A stretch of DNA of 64,000 nucleotides from Chondrocystis sp. NIES-4102. GTDB taxonomy: Bacteria > Cyanobacteriota > Cyanobacteriia > Cyanobacteriales > Xenococcaceae. Numbering within the stretch: position 1 is the first letter of the stretch; every line of letters begins with the position of its first letter. The notes under the pieces were generated by a model, which searched no databases, had not been told where the DNA came from, and saw nothing but the letters and a program-made list of their open reading frames with translations. Position numbers and translations under genes: made by a program. This document shows, one piece after another, positions 8,094-16,564 of this stretch. The stretch covers positions 85,097-149,096 of the forward strand of contig AP018284.1 of NCBI GenBank assembly GCA_002368355.1. Direction: 5' to 3'.

Positions 8094-8426
8094 ATGAAAG
8101 CTAAAAGTGATTCTAGTTCGAGTATTCCGCATTACGACCCGCATATTGTCCCATCCGAATCAGTAGCTAGGGCGAAGAGACAGGGTAAGCATTTTGGTCA
8201 TGTTGACCATGACGATCCTGGCGATAAAGAACATCTTCACAACCGAGATGGCTACACTGTTGACACTGAAGGGCTGCTTAACAACTATGCAGTGGAGACA
8301 GAAGCCTACATTTGTGAACCTGGAGATTTAAGACAAAAAGAGCTTGAGCTTAAGGCTCAACGTCGTCGTGAACTTCAAGAGTTGTCAGAAGATGAAAAAG
8401 GTAAATTGACCATGGAACACGACTGA
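8094..8426 (+). CDS. hydrophilic hypothetical protein, 110 aa
   Basis: A 110-residue, strongly charged protein behind a clear Shine-Dalgarno (AAGGAGG). The sequence is rich in His and Asp in the middle (GKHFGHVDHDDPGDKEHLHN), followed by GYTVDTEGLLNNYAVETEAY and a charged helix. I believe similar small proteins occur in other cyanobacteria, but I cannot name a function. There is no membrane segment. The gene is monocistronic and converges with recD2. Confidence 0.7.
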   Translation: MKAKSDSSSSIPHYDPHIVPSESVARAKRQGKHFGHVDHDDPGDKEHLHNRDGYTVDTEGLLNNYAVETEAYICEPGDLRQKELELKAQRRRELQELSEDEKGKLTMEHD

Positions 8427-8506
8427 CGACACAAAGGACCTGGATTAATCTAGTACAGCACGGCTTAAGTAATTAAGTATTCGAGATTGCTGACCAAATA
8501 GATAGC

Positions 8507-10783
8507 TTACGGTGTACTGATTCTCTTGAATACTACATCCTTAACTTCTAACCTTTCCTTCAATCTCGTATACCTCTGCTGCTGTTTGACCTGCTTCACG
8601 GCGATCGCAATAGCTTTCTCCGAACCAACAATCAACGCCAGCTTCTTAGCCCTAGTCAGTGCTGTGTAAAACAAATTCCGAGACAGCATGATGTAGTGTT
8701 GGGTATATAGAGGAAGGATTACTACAGGATATTCCGAACCCTGACTTTTATGAATACTTGTCGCCCAAGCTAGAGTAATTTCATTCAAATCGGCATAATC
8801 ATAAACTACATCTCTGCCATCAAAGTCAATAGTAACTTCTTTCTCCATGCGATCGATCGCCCTGACTATACCCAAATCACCGTTAAACACTTCTTTGTTG
8901 TAGTCATTTTTCAACTGCATCACGCGATCGCCCGTTCGTAAAATACTATCGCCCCTAATCAACTCATCCTTATCTTCAGATGCAGGATTAATCAGTTGTT
9001 GCAGCACCTTATTCAAATTACGAGTTCCCACCACACCCCTAGTCATGGGACATAATACCTGAACATCGGTAGCAGGATTAAAACCAGCCTTGGGTATGTA
9101 ATGCTCGATAAGCTCACAGATAGTTTGTACGCCGTGTTCTGCTTCTGTACCTCCTGAATGCCAGAGACAGTCAGAGGAGGACACGGGTGCGCCCACAGGT
9201 GGCGCACCGTGAGATGTCCGTGTAGCTTTCATCGAGACTGGTTCGAGTTTGGGTATCTGACCGTTGTTGATTTGGTGGGCAGTACGAATAATCGCGCTCT
9301 GTGCTGCCTGACGGAATACCTGAGTTAAACGCACGACGGGAATTTGTTCTGAAGCGATTAAATCTTTGAGGACATTTCCAGGCCCCACAGAAGGCAACTG
9401 ATCGATATCTCCCACCATCAGTAGCAAACAATCCTTGGGTGTAGCTTTGAGCAGAGAATGAGCCATAAACAGATCCACCATGCTAGATTCATCCACCACG
9501 ATCGCACTGTAATTAAGCTGATTATCCAAGTCTCGTTTAAAACCCATTGAACTCGGGTCAAATTCTAACAGCCGATGTAGGGTTTTTGCCTCAATTCCCG
9601 TCATTTCAGATAACCGTTTGGCTGCCCTACCAGTGGGTGCTGCACAGGCAATTTTCTTACCCATTGCCTTCCAAAGAGTCACGATAGTACGAACGGTGAA
9701 AGTTTTTCCTGTTCCTGGCCCTCCAGTCAGAATCATCACTTTTTCAGATGCTGCCGTTTCTACAGCCTGCAATTGCTGGGATGATAGTTGAATTTGATTG
9801 GAGGCGGTAAATCTATTAATCCAGCTTTTTACGCGCTCGCTGTCCACATCGAGTTTAGCTTTTAGTTTCTGCTGTAATAATTTAGCTAAATGCTGCTCTG
9901 AGTAGAAGAAAGTGGGTTTGTAATAGAGTATTTCATCATCTAACTCTTTAATTAACTGTTCTTCAGTCACCATCTCCTTGAGTATGTCGGCGATCGCATC
10001 TTCTTCCGCTTGATGTTCGTCTGTCGTCAACAACTCCTTTGTGAAAGGAACGATCTTAGCTTCGGGTAAATAACAATGTCCGTCCTCAGACGCTTTATCT
10101 AACACATGAAGAACTCCTGCTTTGTAGCGAAACTTAGACCAAGGGGACACTCCCACATTGACCGCAATCTTATCTGCTGTAAGAAATCCAATACCAAATA
10201 TATCGATTGCCAGCTGATAGGGATTGGTTGTTACTGTAGCGATCGCACTATCCCCATACTGCTTAAAGATCTTCACTGCATAGGTAGTAGATACTCCATG
10301 TCCCGAAAGAAATACCATCACCTCTTTAATCGACTTCTGTTCCGACCAGGTACTCTGAATCATGGCTATTCGTTTCTTGGCGATGCCTGGAACTTCCGAT
10401 AGACGATGAATCTGATTCTCGATAATATCTAAGGTATCTAAGCCAAAGTGTTTGACTATGCGTTTGGCGGTAACGGGTCCGACTCCCTTAATCAATCCGC
10501 TACCCAAATATTTCTCTATTCCCGTCAGGGTAGCTGGTTTTGTTTCCTGATACTGAACAACCTGAAACTGCGAACCATACTGGGGGTGTTCGCCCCAAAC
10601 TCCCTGTAGCTGTAAAGTTTGTCCTGCCTGAATATTGGCGAAGCTGCCGACGACGGTAATTAACTGTTTGACATTCCCCGTGTTCAACCGCGCTACAGTG
10701 TAGCCCGACTCTTCGGAGTGAAAGGTAATGCGTTCAATAACTCCTGTTAGCGTGGATAGAGAATTGGTAATGGCAGGTGGCAT
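8507..10783 (-). CDS. recD2: RecD2-type ATP-dependent DNA helicase
   Basis: The 758-residue protein has the RecD2 layout: an N-terminal OB-like region (residues 10-80), a helix-hairpin-helix region (about 85-205) and a superfamily 1B helicase core. Walker A GGPGTGKT is at residues 354-361, the VVDESSM Walker B follows near 430, and VGDIDQLPSVGPG (motif III) and LAWATSIHKSQGSEYP (motif V/VI region) are present. RecD2 unwinds DNA 5' to 3' and acts without RecBC. Residues 519-537 (about ATRTSHGAPPVGAPVSSS) are an extra segment encoded by a palindromic repeat (9186-9208) inserted in frame. A broken copy of its first 40 codons lies at 2045-2170. It is transcribed alone. Confidence 0.93.
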   Translation of the reverse strand: MPPAITNSLSTLTGVIERITFHSEESGYTVARLNTGNVKQLITVVGSFANIQAGQTLQLQGVWGEHPQYGSQFQVVQYQETKPATLTGIEKYLGSGLIKGVGPVTAKRIVKHFGLDTLDIIENQIHRLSEVPGIAKKRIAMIQSTWSEQKSIKEVMVFLSGHGVSTTYAVKIFKQYGDSAIATVTTNPYQLAIDIFGIGFLTADKIAVNVGVSPWSKFRYKAGVLHVLDKASEDGHCYLPEAKIVPFTKELLTTDEHQAEEDAIADILKEMVTEEQLIKELDDEILYYKPTFFYSEQHLAKLLQQKLKAKLDVDSERVKSWINRFTASNQIQLSSQQLQAVETAASEKVMILTGGPGTGKTFTVRTIVTLWKAMGKKIACAAPTGRAAKRLSEMTGIEAKTLHRLLEFDPSSMGFKRDLDNQLNYSAIVVDESSMVDLFMAHSLLKATPKDCLLLMVGDIDQLPSVGPGNVLKDLIASEQIPVVRLTQVFRQAAQSAIIRTAHQINNGQIPKLEPVSMKATRTSHGAPPVGAPVSSSDCLWHSGGTEAEHGVQTICELIEHYIPKAGFNPATDVQVLCPMTRGVVGTRNLNKVLQQLINPASEDKDELIRGDSILRTGDRVMQLKNDYNKEVFNGDLGIVRAIDRMEKEVTIDFDGRDVVYDYADLNEITLAWATSIHKSQGSEYPVVILPLYTQHYIMLSRNLFYTALTRAKKLALIVGSEKAIAIAVKQVKQQQRYTRLKERLEVKDVVFKRISTP
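9170..9232. repeat. palindromic repeat inserted in frame inside recD2
   Basis: Contains GGTGCGCC (9186-9193) and GGCGCACC (9201-9208), a perfect 8-bp stem with a 7-base loop. It adds a Gly/Ala/Pro/Ser-rich segment to the helicase without breaking the frame. Confidence 0.65.
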
Positions 10784-10976
10784 CGAATAGAGGTTTTGTT
10801 TCTCAACAGTGTAAGCTAAAGAATTTTTTGGGTTCGAGCGAACTGAGGTTTAACCTAGTTAATGATAACTATTGCTGACATTTGTGAAGTGATATTAATA
10901 TCGGCGGAAAAAAATCTTTAGTTTTATATTCAGCGATCTAGAAGTTTGTAGTCTTAAGGAGTGACAATCAAGTTTA
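10784..10976. other. intergenic between recD2 and the lipase fragment
   Basis: AT-rich sequence holding the promoter side of recD2. No lipase coding similarity was seen here, although the missing N-terminal part of that protein would be expected in this place. Confidence 0.4.
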
Positions 10977-10991
10977 TAAGACTGTGGTTTT

Positions 10992-11534
10992 TTGAAATGT
11001 AGAGAAAGAGGTGTAGCTTCATTAGAAGCTGAATTACCTGTATGGCTCAACGGATTGAAAAAACCCAAACGTTCGCTGTGGCTGACTGGACATAGTTTGG
11101 GTGGTGCGATGGCTACTCTTGCAGCAGCATGGCTATCAGAGAGGAAAATTCCCTTCAGTGGTGCTTATACTTTCGGTCAGCCTCGTGTTGGTGATGAGAA
11201 CTTTCAAGTAGCATTTGATGCAAAGTTGATTAAAAGATTTTTCCGTTTTCAAAATAACAACGATATAGTTACCAGAGTTCCTGCCAGAATAATGGGATAC
11301 GAACACGTAGGCAGATACATTCACATCACGGAAAAGGGAGAGTTAAAAGCAGATGTTTCGTGGTGGCATCTTTTTGTAGATCGCCTTGAGGGAGTAGTCA
11401 AAAACATTTTGGACAACGAAATTAAACTAGAATGGATTAACGATCATAAGCTAGAAGAACAATATATAGAAGGCATCAAAGCTTGGGGAAATAAGCCTCC
11501 TGACAAGTGGGAGCGTTTTTCTGAAGAAATGTAA
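10992..11534 (+). pseudogene. class 3 lipase, N-terminally truncated
   Basis: The frame carries the class 3 lipase core: the nucleophile elbow LTGHSLGGAMATLAAAWL with the catalytic Ser, YTFGQPRVGDENF, and NNNDIVTRVPARIMGYEHVG with the likely catalytic Asp. A histidine in WWHLFVDRL may complete the triad. It begins at a weak TTG just after an in-frame TAA at 10977. The roughly 90 residues that normally precede the elbow (including the oxyanion region) are missing. It is probably a 5'-truncated gene, although translation of the fragment cannot be excluded. Confidence 0.75.
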
Positions 11535-11616
11535 AATCTGAAGCGATCGCACTAATGCTTTTTCCAAACTTATAAACAACGCCAGTTCCTATCTTGTTAG
11601 ATAATGTATTTGTTGT

Positions 11617-12129
11617 GTGGTGATTAATTGGATACCAACAATGAATCAGACGTGGTTGGGAATCGATCCTGGACTGGCGACAATTGGTTGGGCATTTTTA
11701 GTAGAGGTTGAAGAGGCAGAAGTAAGATTGCTGGAGTTTGGCACGATAGAAACTAGTAAACAGTTAACTACTTCAGAAAGACTGCTGGAAATAGAGCAGG
11801 ACATGGTTGAGTTGATAGCTGAATTTCGACCCGCTCACATAGCGATCGAGATGCCGTTTTTCGGTAGAAGTATCAAAGCAGCAGGAGGAATATTACAAGC
11901 TTTTGGCGTAATCAATTTAGTTTGTTACCGCGATCTGGGAGTTTTACCGATTTATCTGCACCAATCAAGTTGGAAATGTCATCTAGGTTATGGCAAAGCC
12001 GATAAGAATGAAGTGGCAGGAATAGTACAGGTTTTATTCGATTTAGAAACTTTGCCAATTGATGATAGCGTTGATGCCATTGGTATTGGTTATGCAGGGT
12101 TGTGTGGGTTGAGGAACAATATTGGTTAA
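11617..12129 (+). CDS. RuvC-like Holliday junction resolvase / RNase H-fold nuclease
   Basis: The 170-residue product has the RuvC arrangement: WLGIDPGLATIGWA with the first acidic residue, HIAIEMPFFG with the conserved Glu, and IDDSVDAIGIGYAG with the C-terminal Asp pair. The length equals that of RuvC (about 160-175). The likely start is the second Met (MNQTWLGIDPG, ATG 11641), since the first 8 residues are unlike the family. RuvC resolves Holliday junctions. A plasmid copy could act in recombination of the replicon. Whether it is the main RuvC of the cell or a paralogue cannot be told here. Confidence 0.82.
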   Translation: MVINWIPTMNQTWLGIDPGLATIGWAFLVEVEEAEVRLLEFGTIETSKQLTTSERLLEIEQDMVELIAEFRPAHIAIEMPFFGRSIKAAGGILQAFGVINLVCYRDLGVLPIYLHQSSWKCHLGYGKADKNEVAGIVQVLFDLETLPIDDSVDAIGIGYAGLCGLRNNIG

Positions 12130-12310
12130 AGTGGATCGCCTAAAAGCTCTTCGGCGATCGCTCATCTCTTCAATCGCAGCTTGCCAACGTTCGAGTTTTG
12201 TTGAACTAGGAATTTCGTAACCTTCACCTGAGCGTAGTTCTTCGGAACTATTCTAGATATCTTTGCTCGAAATCGTCTAGTTTGACCAACGGTCAGAGCA
12301 GCGCGAAGTT
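12130..12310 (-). pseudogene. short remnant of a minus-strand gene
   Basis: One minus frame reads NSSEELRSGEGYEIPSSTKL then ERWQAAIEEMSDRRRAFRRS. This looks like real protein but has stops on both sides. No family was assigned. Confidence 0.35.
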
Positions 12311-12500
12311 GCGTTGCGGGGGTTCCCCCCGTTGAGCCCTAAAGGACTAGCTTCGCGTCGCAAACTTCGTAAGAAGGCTTCGTCGTTTTACAAGGGGCTG
12401 TGGGCGGAACGGGGTTCACAAGGGCGCGAACTAAATTCGCGCCTCGACCCCTCACCTGTGTCCGCCCTTTATAAGCCCCGTGGCGGAGTAATCTCTGACT
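12310..12500 (+). repeat. dispersed repeat cluster
   Basis: Contains GAGCCCTAAAGGACTAGCTT, CGCGTCGCAAACTTCGTAAG and GGGCGCGAACTAAATTCGCG, the last with a GCGCGAA/TTCGCGC inverted repeat. It belongs to the CCTAAAGGA family. The plus-strand ORF seen through it is repeat-derived and is not called. Confidence 0.6.
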
Positions 12501-12613
12501 CTGATTAGTTCTAGTTTTTCAGTGAGTTCCAATATGCTATCTGATAGCTTTACAACGGGATATAGCTCTTCTGGATATTCCAGGTCTTCTTCTAAATTAA
12601 AATCATCAATCAT
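12452..12613 (-). CDS. possible 53-aa acidic protein with repeat-derived tail
   Basis: ATG at 12613 opens MIDDFNLEEDLEYPEELYPV and continues as an acidic helix (KLSDSILELTEKLELIRVRD). The last 13 codons (YSATGLIKGGHR) lie in the repeat cluster. It may be the start of a larger gene whose end was replaced by the repeat. No function can be assigned. Confidence 0.35.
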   Translation of the reverse strand: MIDDFNLEEDLEYPEELYPVVKLSDSILELTEKLELIRVRDYSATGLIKGGHR

Positions 12614-12673
12614 GGCTTTATTAATTACTTAAATATTAACTTCCAAGTCATCGGATAGAGATTCACTTGGTTA

Positions 12674-13291
12674 TCAAACTTGAATTTGTCCTACTACTTC
12701 TAAATCTCCTTGAGGGTCAGCTTGTATCACAACTATTTCTCCCTCTTGTGGAGCAATACCACCGATCTCAACGATGTTGGCATAGTGTGACACCATGATA
12801 ATTACGCCTGAAGTATTTCGATGATTGAGTATTCGTTGACGAACCTGTTCGATCTGTTGAGTGGCGGTAGTACGGTCTTCAAAGATGGAATTGAGCATCG
12901 GGGAGGGTTTGACAGTACCCAAATCTAATAACCTTGCAGTATCCAAACATCGGCAATACTGACTGGATAGAACTTGACTAATGGGAATATTGCGCTCGCG
13001 AAACTCTCTACCAATTTGCTTTGCTTGCTCTCTACCTGCCTCCGATAAGTTACGCTGAGTATTACAATTATCTATCTCAAACCCTGGTGGATCTCCAGTT
13101 CCCGAAACTGTTTTAGCATGACGTAATAACACCACATAACCTGTGTTCTCTTTCATTTGTGTCCAAATATCTCCTTCTGCTGCCTGGGCATTGTTGAGAA
13201 TTATCGGAGTGTCTGTAAAACTTAATTCAATAGTCAGTTTGGCTCCAAGCAATAAAAATACTGTTACAAGCGCAATAAATAAGTGTTTCAT
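12674..13291 (-). CDS. histidine phosphatase superfamily protein, exported
   Basis: A 205-residue protein with an N-terminal signal sequence (MKHLFIALVTVFLLLGAKLT) ending around AQAAEG. The branch-1 phosphatase signature appears as VVLLRHAKTVSGTG (the phospho-acceptor His in LRHAKT), and the second catalytic His is in IIMVSHYANIVEIGG. SSQYCRCLDTARLL is the usual middle block. The enzyme hydrolyses phosphoesters on the periplasmic side; the substrate is unknown. It lies downstream of the parA operon on the same strand, separated by 78 bases with its own AT-rich leader. Confidence 0.85.
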   Translation of the reverse strand: MKHLFIALVTVFLLLGAKLTIELSFTDTPIILNNAQAAEGDIWTQMKENTGYVVLLRHAKTVSGTGDPPGFEIDNCNTQRNLSEAGREQAKQIGREFRERNIPISQVLSSQYCRCLDTARLLDLGTVKPSPMLNSIFEDRTTATQQIEQVRQRILNHRNTSGVIIMVSHYANIVEIGGIAPQEGEIVVIQADPQGDLEVVGQIQV

Positions 13292-13358
13292 TTTAGCTTA
13301 AAGAGGCGATCGCGCTAGCTCTAAACCTTTTAGTGTTTAAACCCTTAAACATATAATA

Positions 13359-13374
13359 GTCTAATACCTTTATA
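13359..13374 (+). repeat. candidate partition-site repeat, downstream copy
   Basis: GTCTAATACCTTTATA differs by one base from GTCTAATACTTTTATA at 14559-14574. Together they bracket the parA operon. The nearby TTTAAACCC words also recur on the other side (13335 and 14600). Confidence 0.5.
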
Positions 13375-13837
13375 AGTTAAAATGTTCTCGTAACTCCTCT
13401 ACATTCTTGACTTTATTCCAATCAACATCGACATTTTGCAGCAGATCGAGCGCCACACCAATCAAATGCTGTGGATAAACTCGTTCTGAGGGTGGTACTG
13501 GTTCCGTGTTGTTGTCTCGTACCGTACTAGCCGTATTTGTAAGCCATTCTTTTTGACTCTTTCTAATTTTGATATTCACCGTGACTAACTGTTCCTTTTT
13601 CTGCTTTGTCTTAGTTTTCTTGAGGGCGCGTGACGCTAGGTCCCCTCGCGTCCTAGTGTCGCCCGTGACTACTTTAGCCTCGGATTCAGCAGTTTTAACA
13701 GGTTTGGATTCGGTTTGTTTGACTTCTGACTCGGTAGCTTCTGGTTCTGGCTGCTTTGCTGCTTCAGACTTTGATTTTTTAATGCCTGAGAAATTGCCCA
13801 AACTCATTCCACCCATTCTCTTTTCTTTCATTTCCAC
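13370..13837 (-). CDS. ParA-partner protein (ParB-like small DNA-binding protein)
   Basis: Its start (13837) overlaps the end of parA (13828), so the two are translationally coupled. The 155-residue product has a Gly/Met N-terminus, a Lys/Glu/Pro-rich disordered middle and a C-terminal helical domain (LVTVNIKIRKSQKEWLTNTA and VDWNKVKNVEELREHF). Small partners of plasmid ParA proteins often have this form and bind the centromere; here this is inferred from position. A palindromic repeat (13632-13660) adds about DTRTRGDLASRA to the linker in frame. A GTCTAATAC repeat overlaps the stop region. Confidence 0.7.
   Translation of the reverse strand: MEMKEKRMGGMSLGNFSGIKKSKSEAAKQPEPEATESEVKQTESKPVKTAESEAKVVTGDTRTRGDLASRALKKTKTKQKKEQLVTVNIKIRKSQKEWLTNTASTVRDNNTEPVPPSERVYPQHLIGVALDLLQNVDVDWNKVKNVEELREHFNL
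13622..13668. repeat. palindromic repeat inserted in frame in the ParA-partner gene
   Basis: GACGCTAGG (13632-13640) pairs with CCTAGTGTC (13652-13660) with one G-T mismatch. The encoded residues interrupt a Lys/Thr-rich linker without shifting the frame. Confidence 0.6.
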
Positions 13838-14544
13838 AACCTCACGTATTCGTTAGCTAATGATTTATAGGCTTTTGCTCCAGAGCTTCGCGGTGCGTAT
13901 TCAATTACTGGTATTTGTTGAGCGATCGCTTCTGCGACGGAGATATTGTCTGGCACTAAAGTTTTAAGTAGCGTGTAGCCCGATTCTTCGGCAGCTTCGG
14001 TTAGTAAACTATCGGCTTCTCTGGTGATGACTAATTTAGAGCGATATTTGACTCTAAGGACATCAATGGGAACATCTGGGCGTTCTCCTCTAATCAGTTC
14101 CAATGCTTCGGATAGTCCTTTTAATACCGCAGGTTCGCAGATGACAGGCATCAATACGCGATCGCTTGCTAAAATTGCCTGTACTGAGGCGATACCCAAA
14201 CCAGGAGAACAGTCCATCAGACAGATATCAAAGTCTTTTAATTTACTTAATGCTGGAGTAAATAAGTCAGAGTCAGCTTGTAACTGAAACATTCCTATGT
14301 CTCCAGGTATCAGCCAGAGATTCTTAGTATTGGTTAAGAGTGGTTGCACTTTTTTATTGTCTAACCAACTTAATGCAGTGGGTGCGTCACCATCAAAACC
14401 CAAACCAAAACTTAGCGTCCTCTGTCCATCCAAATCGATCAATAATACTTTTCGCTTAGAAGTAGCAAGACTTGCACCGAGATTCAAAGTAGTAGTGCTT
14501 TTTCCCGTCCCTCCTTTAAAATTGAACACGGCGATTTTTAACAT
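13828..14544 (-). CDS. parA: ParA family partition ATPase
   Basis: A 238-residue Walker-type ATPase. The deviant Walker A is FNFKGGTGKSTTTLN at residues 8-22, including the signature Lys. VLLIDLDGQRTLSFGLG is the Walker A' region, and ICLMDCSPGLGIASVQAI is Walker B. There is no N-terminal DNA-binding extension, so it belongs to the short type Ib-like plasmid ParAs. It positions plasmid copies on the nucleoid together with the downstream partner. The upstream AT-rich region with GTCTAATAC-type repeats is a candidate operator/centromere. The gene is intact. Confidence 0.93.
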   Translation of the reverse strand: MLKIAVFNFKGGTGKSTTTLNLGASLATSKRKVLLIDLDGQRTLSFGLGFDGDAPTALSWLDNKKVQPLLTNTKNLWLIPGDIGMFQLQADSDLFTPALSKLKDFDICLMDCSPGLGIASVQAILASDRVLMPVICEPAVLKGLSEALELIRGERPDVPIDVLRVKYRSKLVITREADSLLTEAAEESGYTLLKTLVPDNISVAEAIAQQIPVIEYAPRSSGAKAYKSLANEYVRLWK

Positions 14545-14788
14545 AGTATCCTATTAAGGTCTAATACTTTTATACCTTGTTGGGTTATTTCCTTGAGACC
14601 TTTAATATTTAAACCCATCATCTGATTAACGTCTAAACATTTAATACTTTGTTTATCTAAGAATCATGTCTTTTTTGCGTGTTTCTGGAGTTCGGTAGCG
14701 AATTCCGTGATGTCGGTCAGAAAAATTTGTTTGGCGTTTCCATATTATGAACATAAGAAAAAAAGTTTTTTATCAATTATTTGCTACT
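14545..14788. promoter_or_regulatory. parA upstream region with AT-rich repeats (candidate parS/operator)
   Basis: Holds GTCTAATACTTTTATA (14559-14574), CCTTTAATATTTAAACCC (near 14599) and GTCTAAACATTTAATACTTT (near 14632). Similar words occur just downstream of the operon. Repeats on one or both sides of a parA operon commonly are the centromere and the operator. No experimental support is implied. Confidence 0.5.
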
Positions 14789-15252
14789 ATGACCCAGAAT
14801 TCTGTACCTATGGCAAGTCAAATGAGCTTTGAGGATCTATCCCCCGACTTACAAGAGAAGGTAATATTGCCCGTGAGGTGGCTAACCCAAAGTTCACCTC
14901 AACAGCGATCGCTCATCAACTTCTAGCTCAACATCGCAGTCAGAAAGCACAGGCTCAAGGGTAAGTTTTAGAGATACTGATGCTTTTAATAACGTAGTCA
15001 AGGCGATTAGATATCCCAACGACGGAAACGCAATATAATAAGAATGGTGACCCGAGAGGGCAGAATGATTTAACTGTTGATGCGATAAAACAAGAGATTT
15101 TAGATAATTGTGGCGAGAATACTTTATTAATTCTGCCAGAAGCTAAAAGACTTACAACCTCTATCAGATATTGGTTAGAAGACATGATAAGTGCTGAAGA
15201 TGTCCTAAAAGCTTTGACTAAATTAGCTTTAGGCAAGTTACAGGGGGGTTAG
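14789..15252 (+). pseudogene. decayed gene of unknown function
   Basis: From ATG 14789 the frame reads MTQNSVPMASQMSFEDLSPD. It then shifts to GNIAREVANPKFTSTAIAHQ and stops. After a further frame change (from about 14999) it reads NGDPRGQNDLTVDAIKQEIL and ends YWLEDMISAEDVLKALTKLA. At least two frame breaks separate coherent protein segments. I do not recognise the family. It lies upstream of and divergent from parA, where plasmid accessory genes are common. Confidence 0.5.
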
Positions 15253-15401
15253 TAGTTTCCTAAAATTGGAAATTGTTAATACAGGTGAGGTTTGTTTAGT
15301 GTCTGGAGTGTTACTGAAGCAGTTGGGTAGTGTTAGAGGTGCGAGAAAGAGGTTAGGACAGTAAAAAAAGCTCATAATATTCTTATCTTCAAGTAGAAAA
15401 T

Positions 15402-15974
15402 ATGGAAGCTCAAAAAGTCTTAGATTTCTGGTTTGGTAAGCCGAAAGATCTAAATTATAGAAAACCCCGTAAATTTTGGTTTGTCAAAAATGATGAATTC
15501 GATTCTCAAGTCAAATCTCAATTTCGACATTATTACGAGCAAGCAGCAGCAGGTAAGTTACATCACTGGCAACAACAACCTTTAAGCTGTTTGGCATTAA
15601 TTATTGTTTTGGATCAATTTCCTCGTAATATGTTTCGTGGTTCACCTCAAGCTTTTGCTACCGACGAGCAAGCTAAAACTCATGCTAAATATGCAATTGC
15701 ACATCAATTCGCTCTTCAATTAATTCTCGTACAACGTTGGTTTGTTTATCTTCCTTTTGAACATAGTGAAAATTTAGAAGACCAAGAAACATCTATTAAA
15801 TTATTTGATAGTTTACCAGCTCACCCCGATAGTAAAAGTGCTATCGATTATGCTTATCGTCATTGGAAAGTCATTCAAAGATTTGGTAGATTCCCCCATC
15901 GCAATCAAATATTAGGAAGAACAAACACTCCAGAGGAAACTGAATTTTTAAACCAACCTGGTTCGGGTTTTTGA
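15402..15974 (+). CDS. DUF924 family protein
   Basis: The 190-residue product matches the DUF924 pattern: VLDFWFGKPKDLNYRKPRKF at the start, FDSQVKSQFRHYYEQAAAGK, LALIIVLDQFPRNMFRGSPQ with the conserved LDQFPRN block, FVYLPFEHSENLEDQE, and FGRFPHRNQILGRTNTPEE at the end. Members are predicted all-helical, TPR-like cytosolic proteins of unknown function. Length and blocks agree with a complete gene. It is monocistronic and flanked by repeats downstream. Confidence 0.93.
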   Translation: MEAQKVLDFWFGKPKDLNYRKPRKFWFVKNDEFDSQVKSQFRHYYEQAAAGKLHHWQQQPLSCLALIIVLDQFPRNMFRGSPQAFATDEQAKTHAKYAIAHQFALQLILVQRWFVYLPFEHSENLEDQETSIKLFDSLPAHPDSKSAIDYAYRHWKVIQRFGRFPHRNQILGRTNTPEETEFLNQPGSGF

Positions 15975-16564
15975 TTTGATGATGGTCAATAATTTACTTA
16001 ATGCCAATGTGCTAGTGATCCTTATAACTGACGATTTGCGGAGCATAGCCGTCTATCACGGACGACGCGGAGGACGCGACGTAAGGAGCTAATCCTTTAG
16101 GGCTAGTCCGTGCATGATACCGCTTCGCATATGATGACCGCATACCGCTACGCATATAGGCATCTCTCTACCAAAACCAAACTGATAAACAGTAACCCTA
16201 CTCTTTACCGCTCATGATGAGTATTACGCACTGTGCGATCGCCTGAAATTGAGCTGTAAACAAAAAAATCGCCCCAATCGAGAGCGACTGGAGCTTGGTT
16301 ACGAGGTCGAAAAAACCTTAATCTGCTGGTTTAGTAGCCGTAAGGAAGGTATTGATTGCTTTCCCCCTCCGCCCCTCTGGGGAACCTTATCCGCGTGCAT
16401 GACTGTCGTCCGTTTTCTGGGCTAGGCATATCAGCATTTGTACAAGAAACAACGCTAAGGCTGAAAGCTCTGCACCGTAGGCGTTTCACAACTAGCTTTT
16501 GCGATCGCTGTCAGTGTATCAATTAAAGTAAGGTCTATTTGGTACAGAAAATTTGAACGAGATT
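15975..16564. repeat. long intergenic stretch with dispersed repeats
   Basis: Contains GGACGACGCGGAGGACGCGA, ATCCTTTAGGGCTAGTCCGT, and paired ATACCGCTTCGCATATGATG and CATACCGCTACGCATATAGG words between 16050 and 16165. No coding frame, tRNA fold or gene fragment was recognised in the remainder (16170-16560). Confidence 0.5.

Noticed and set aside
9171..10402. ORFs opposite or out of frame within recD2 (86 and 98 aa)
   Set aside because: Shadows of a well-supported helicase gene with no family features.
12314..12508. 64-aa ORF rich in Arg and Lys
   Set aside because: It lies wholly in a GC-rich dispersed repeat cluster; composition and repeats explain the open frame.
16200..16500. Possible tRNA or structured RNA in the long intergenic stretch
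   Set aside because: No cloverleaf, no GTTCNANNC T-loop and no consistent acceptor pairing could be found by eye.
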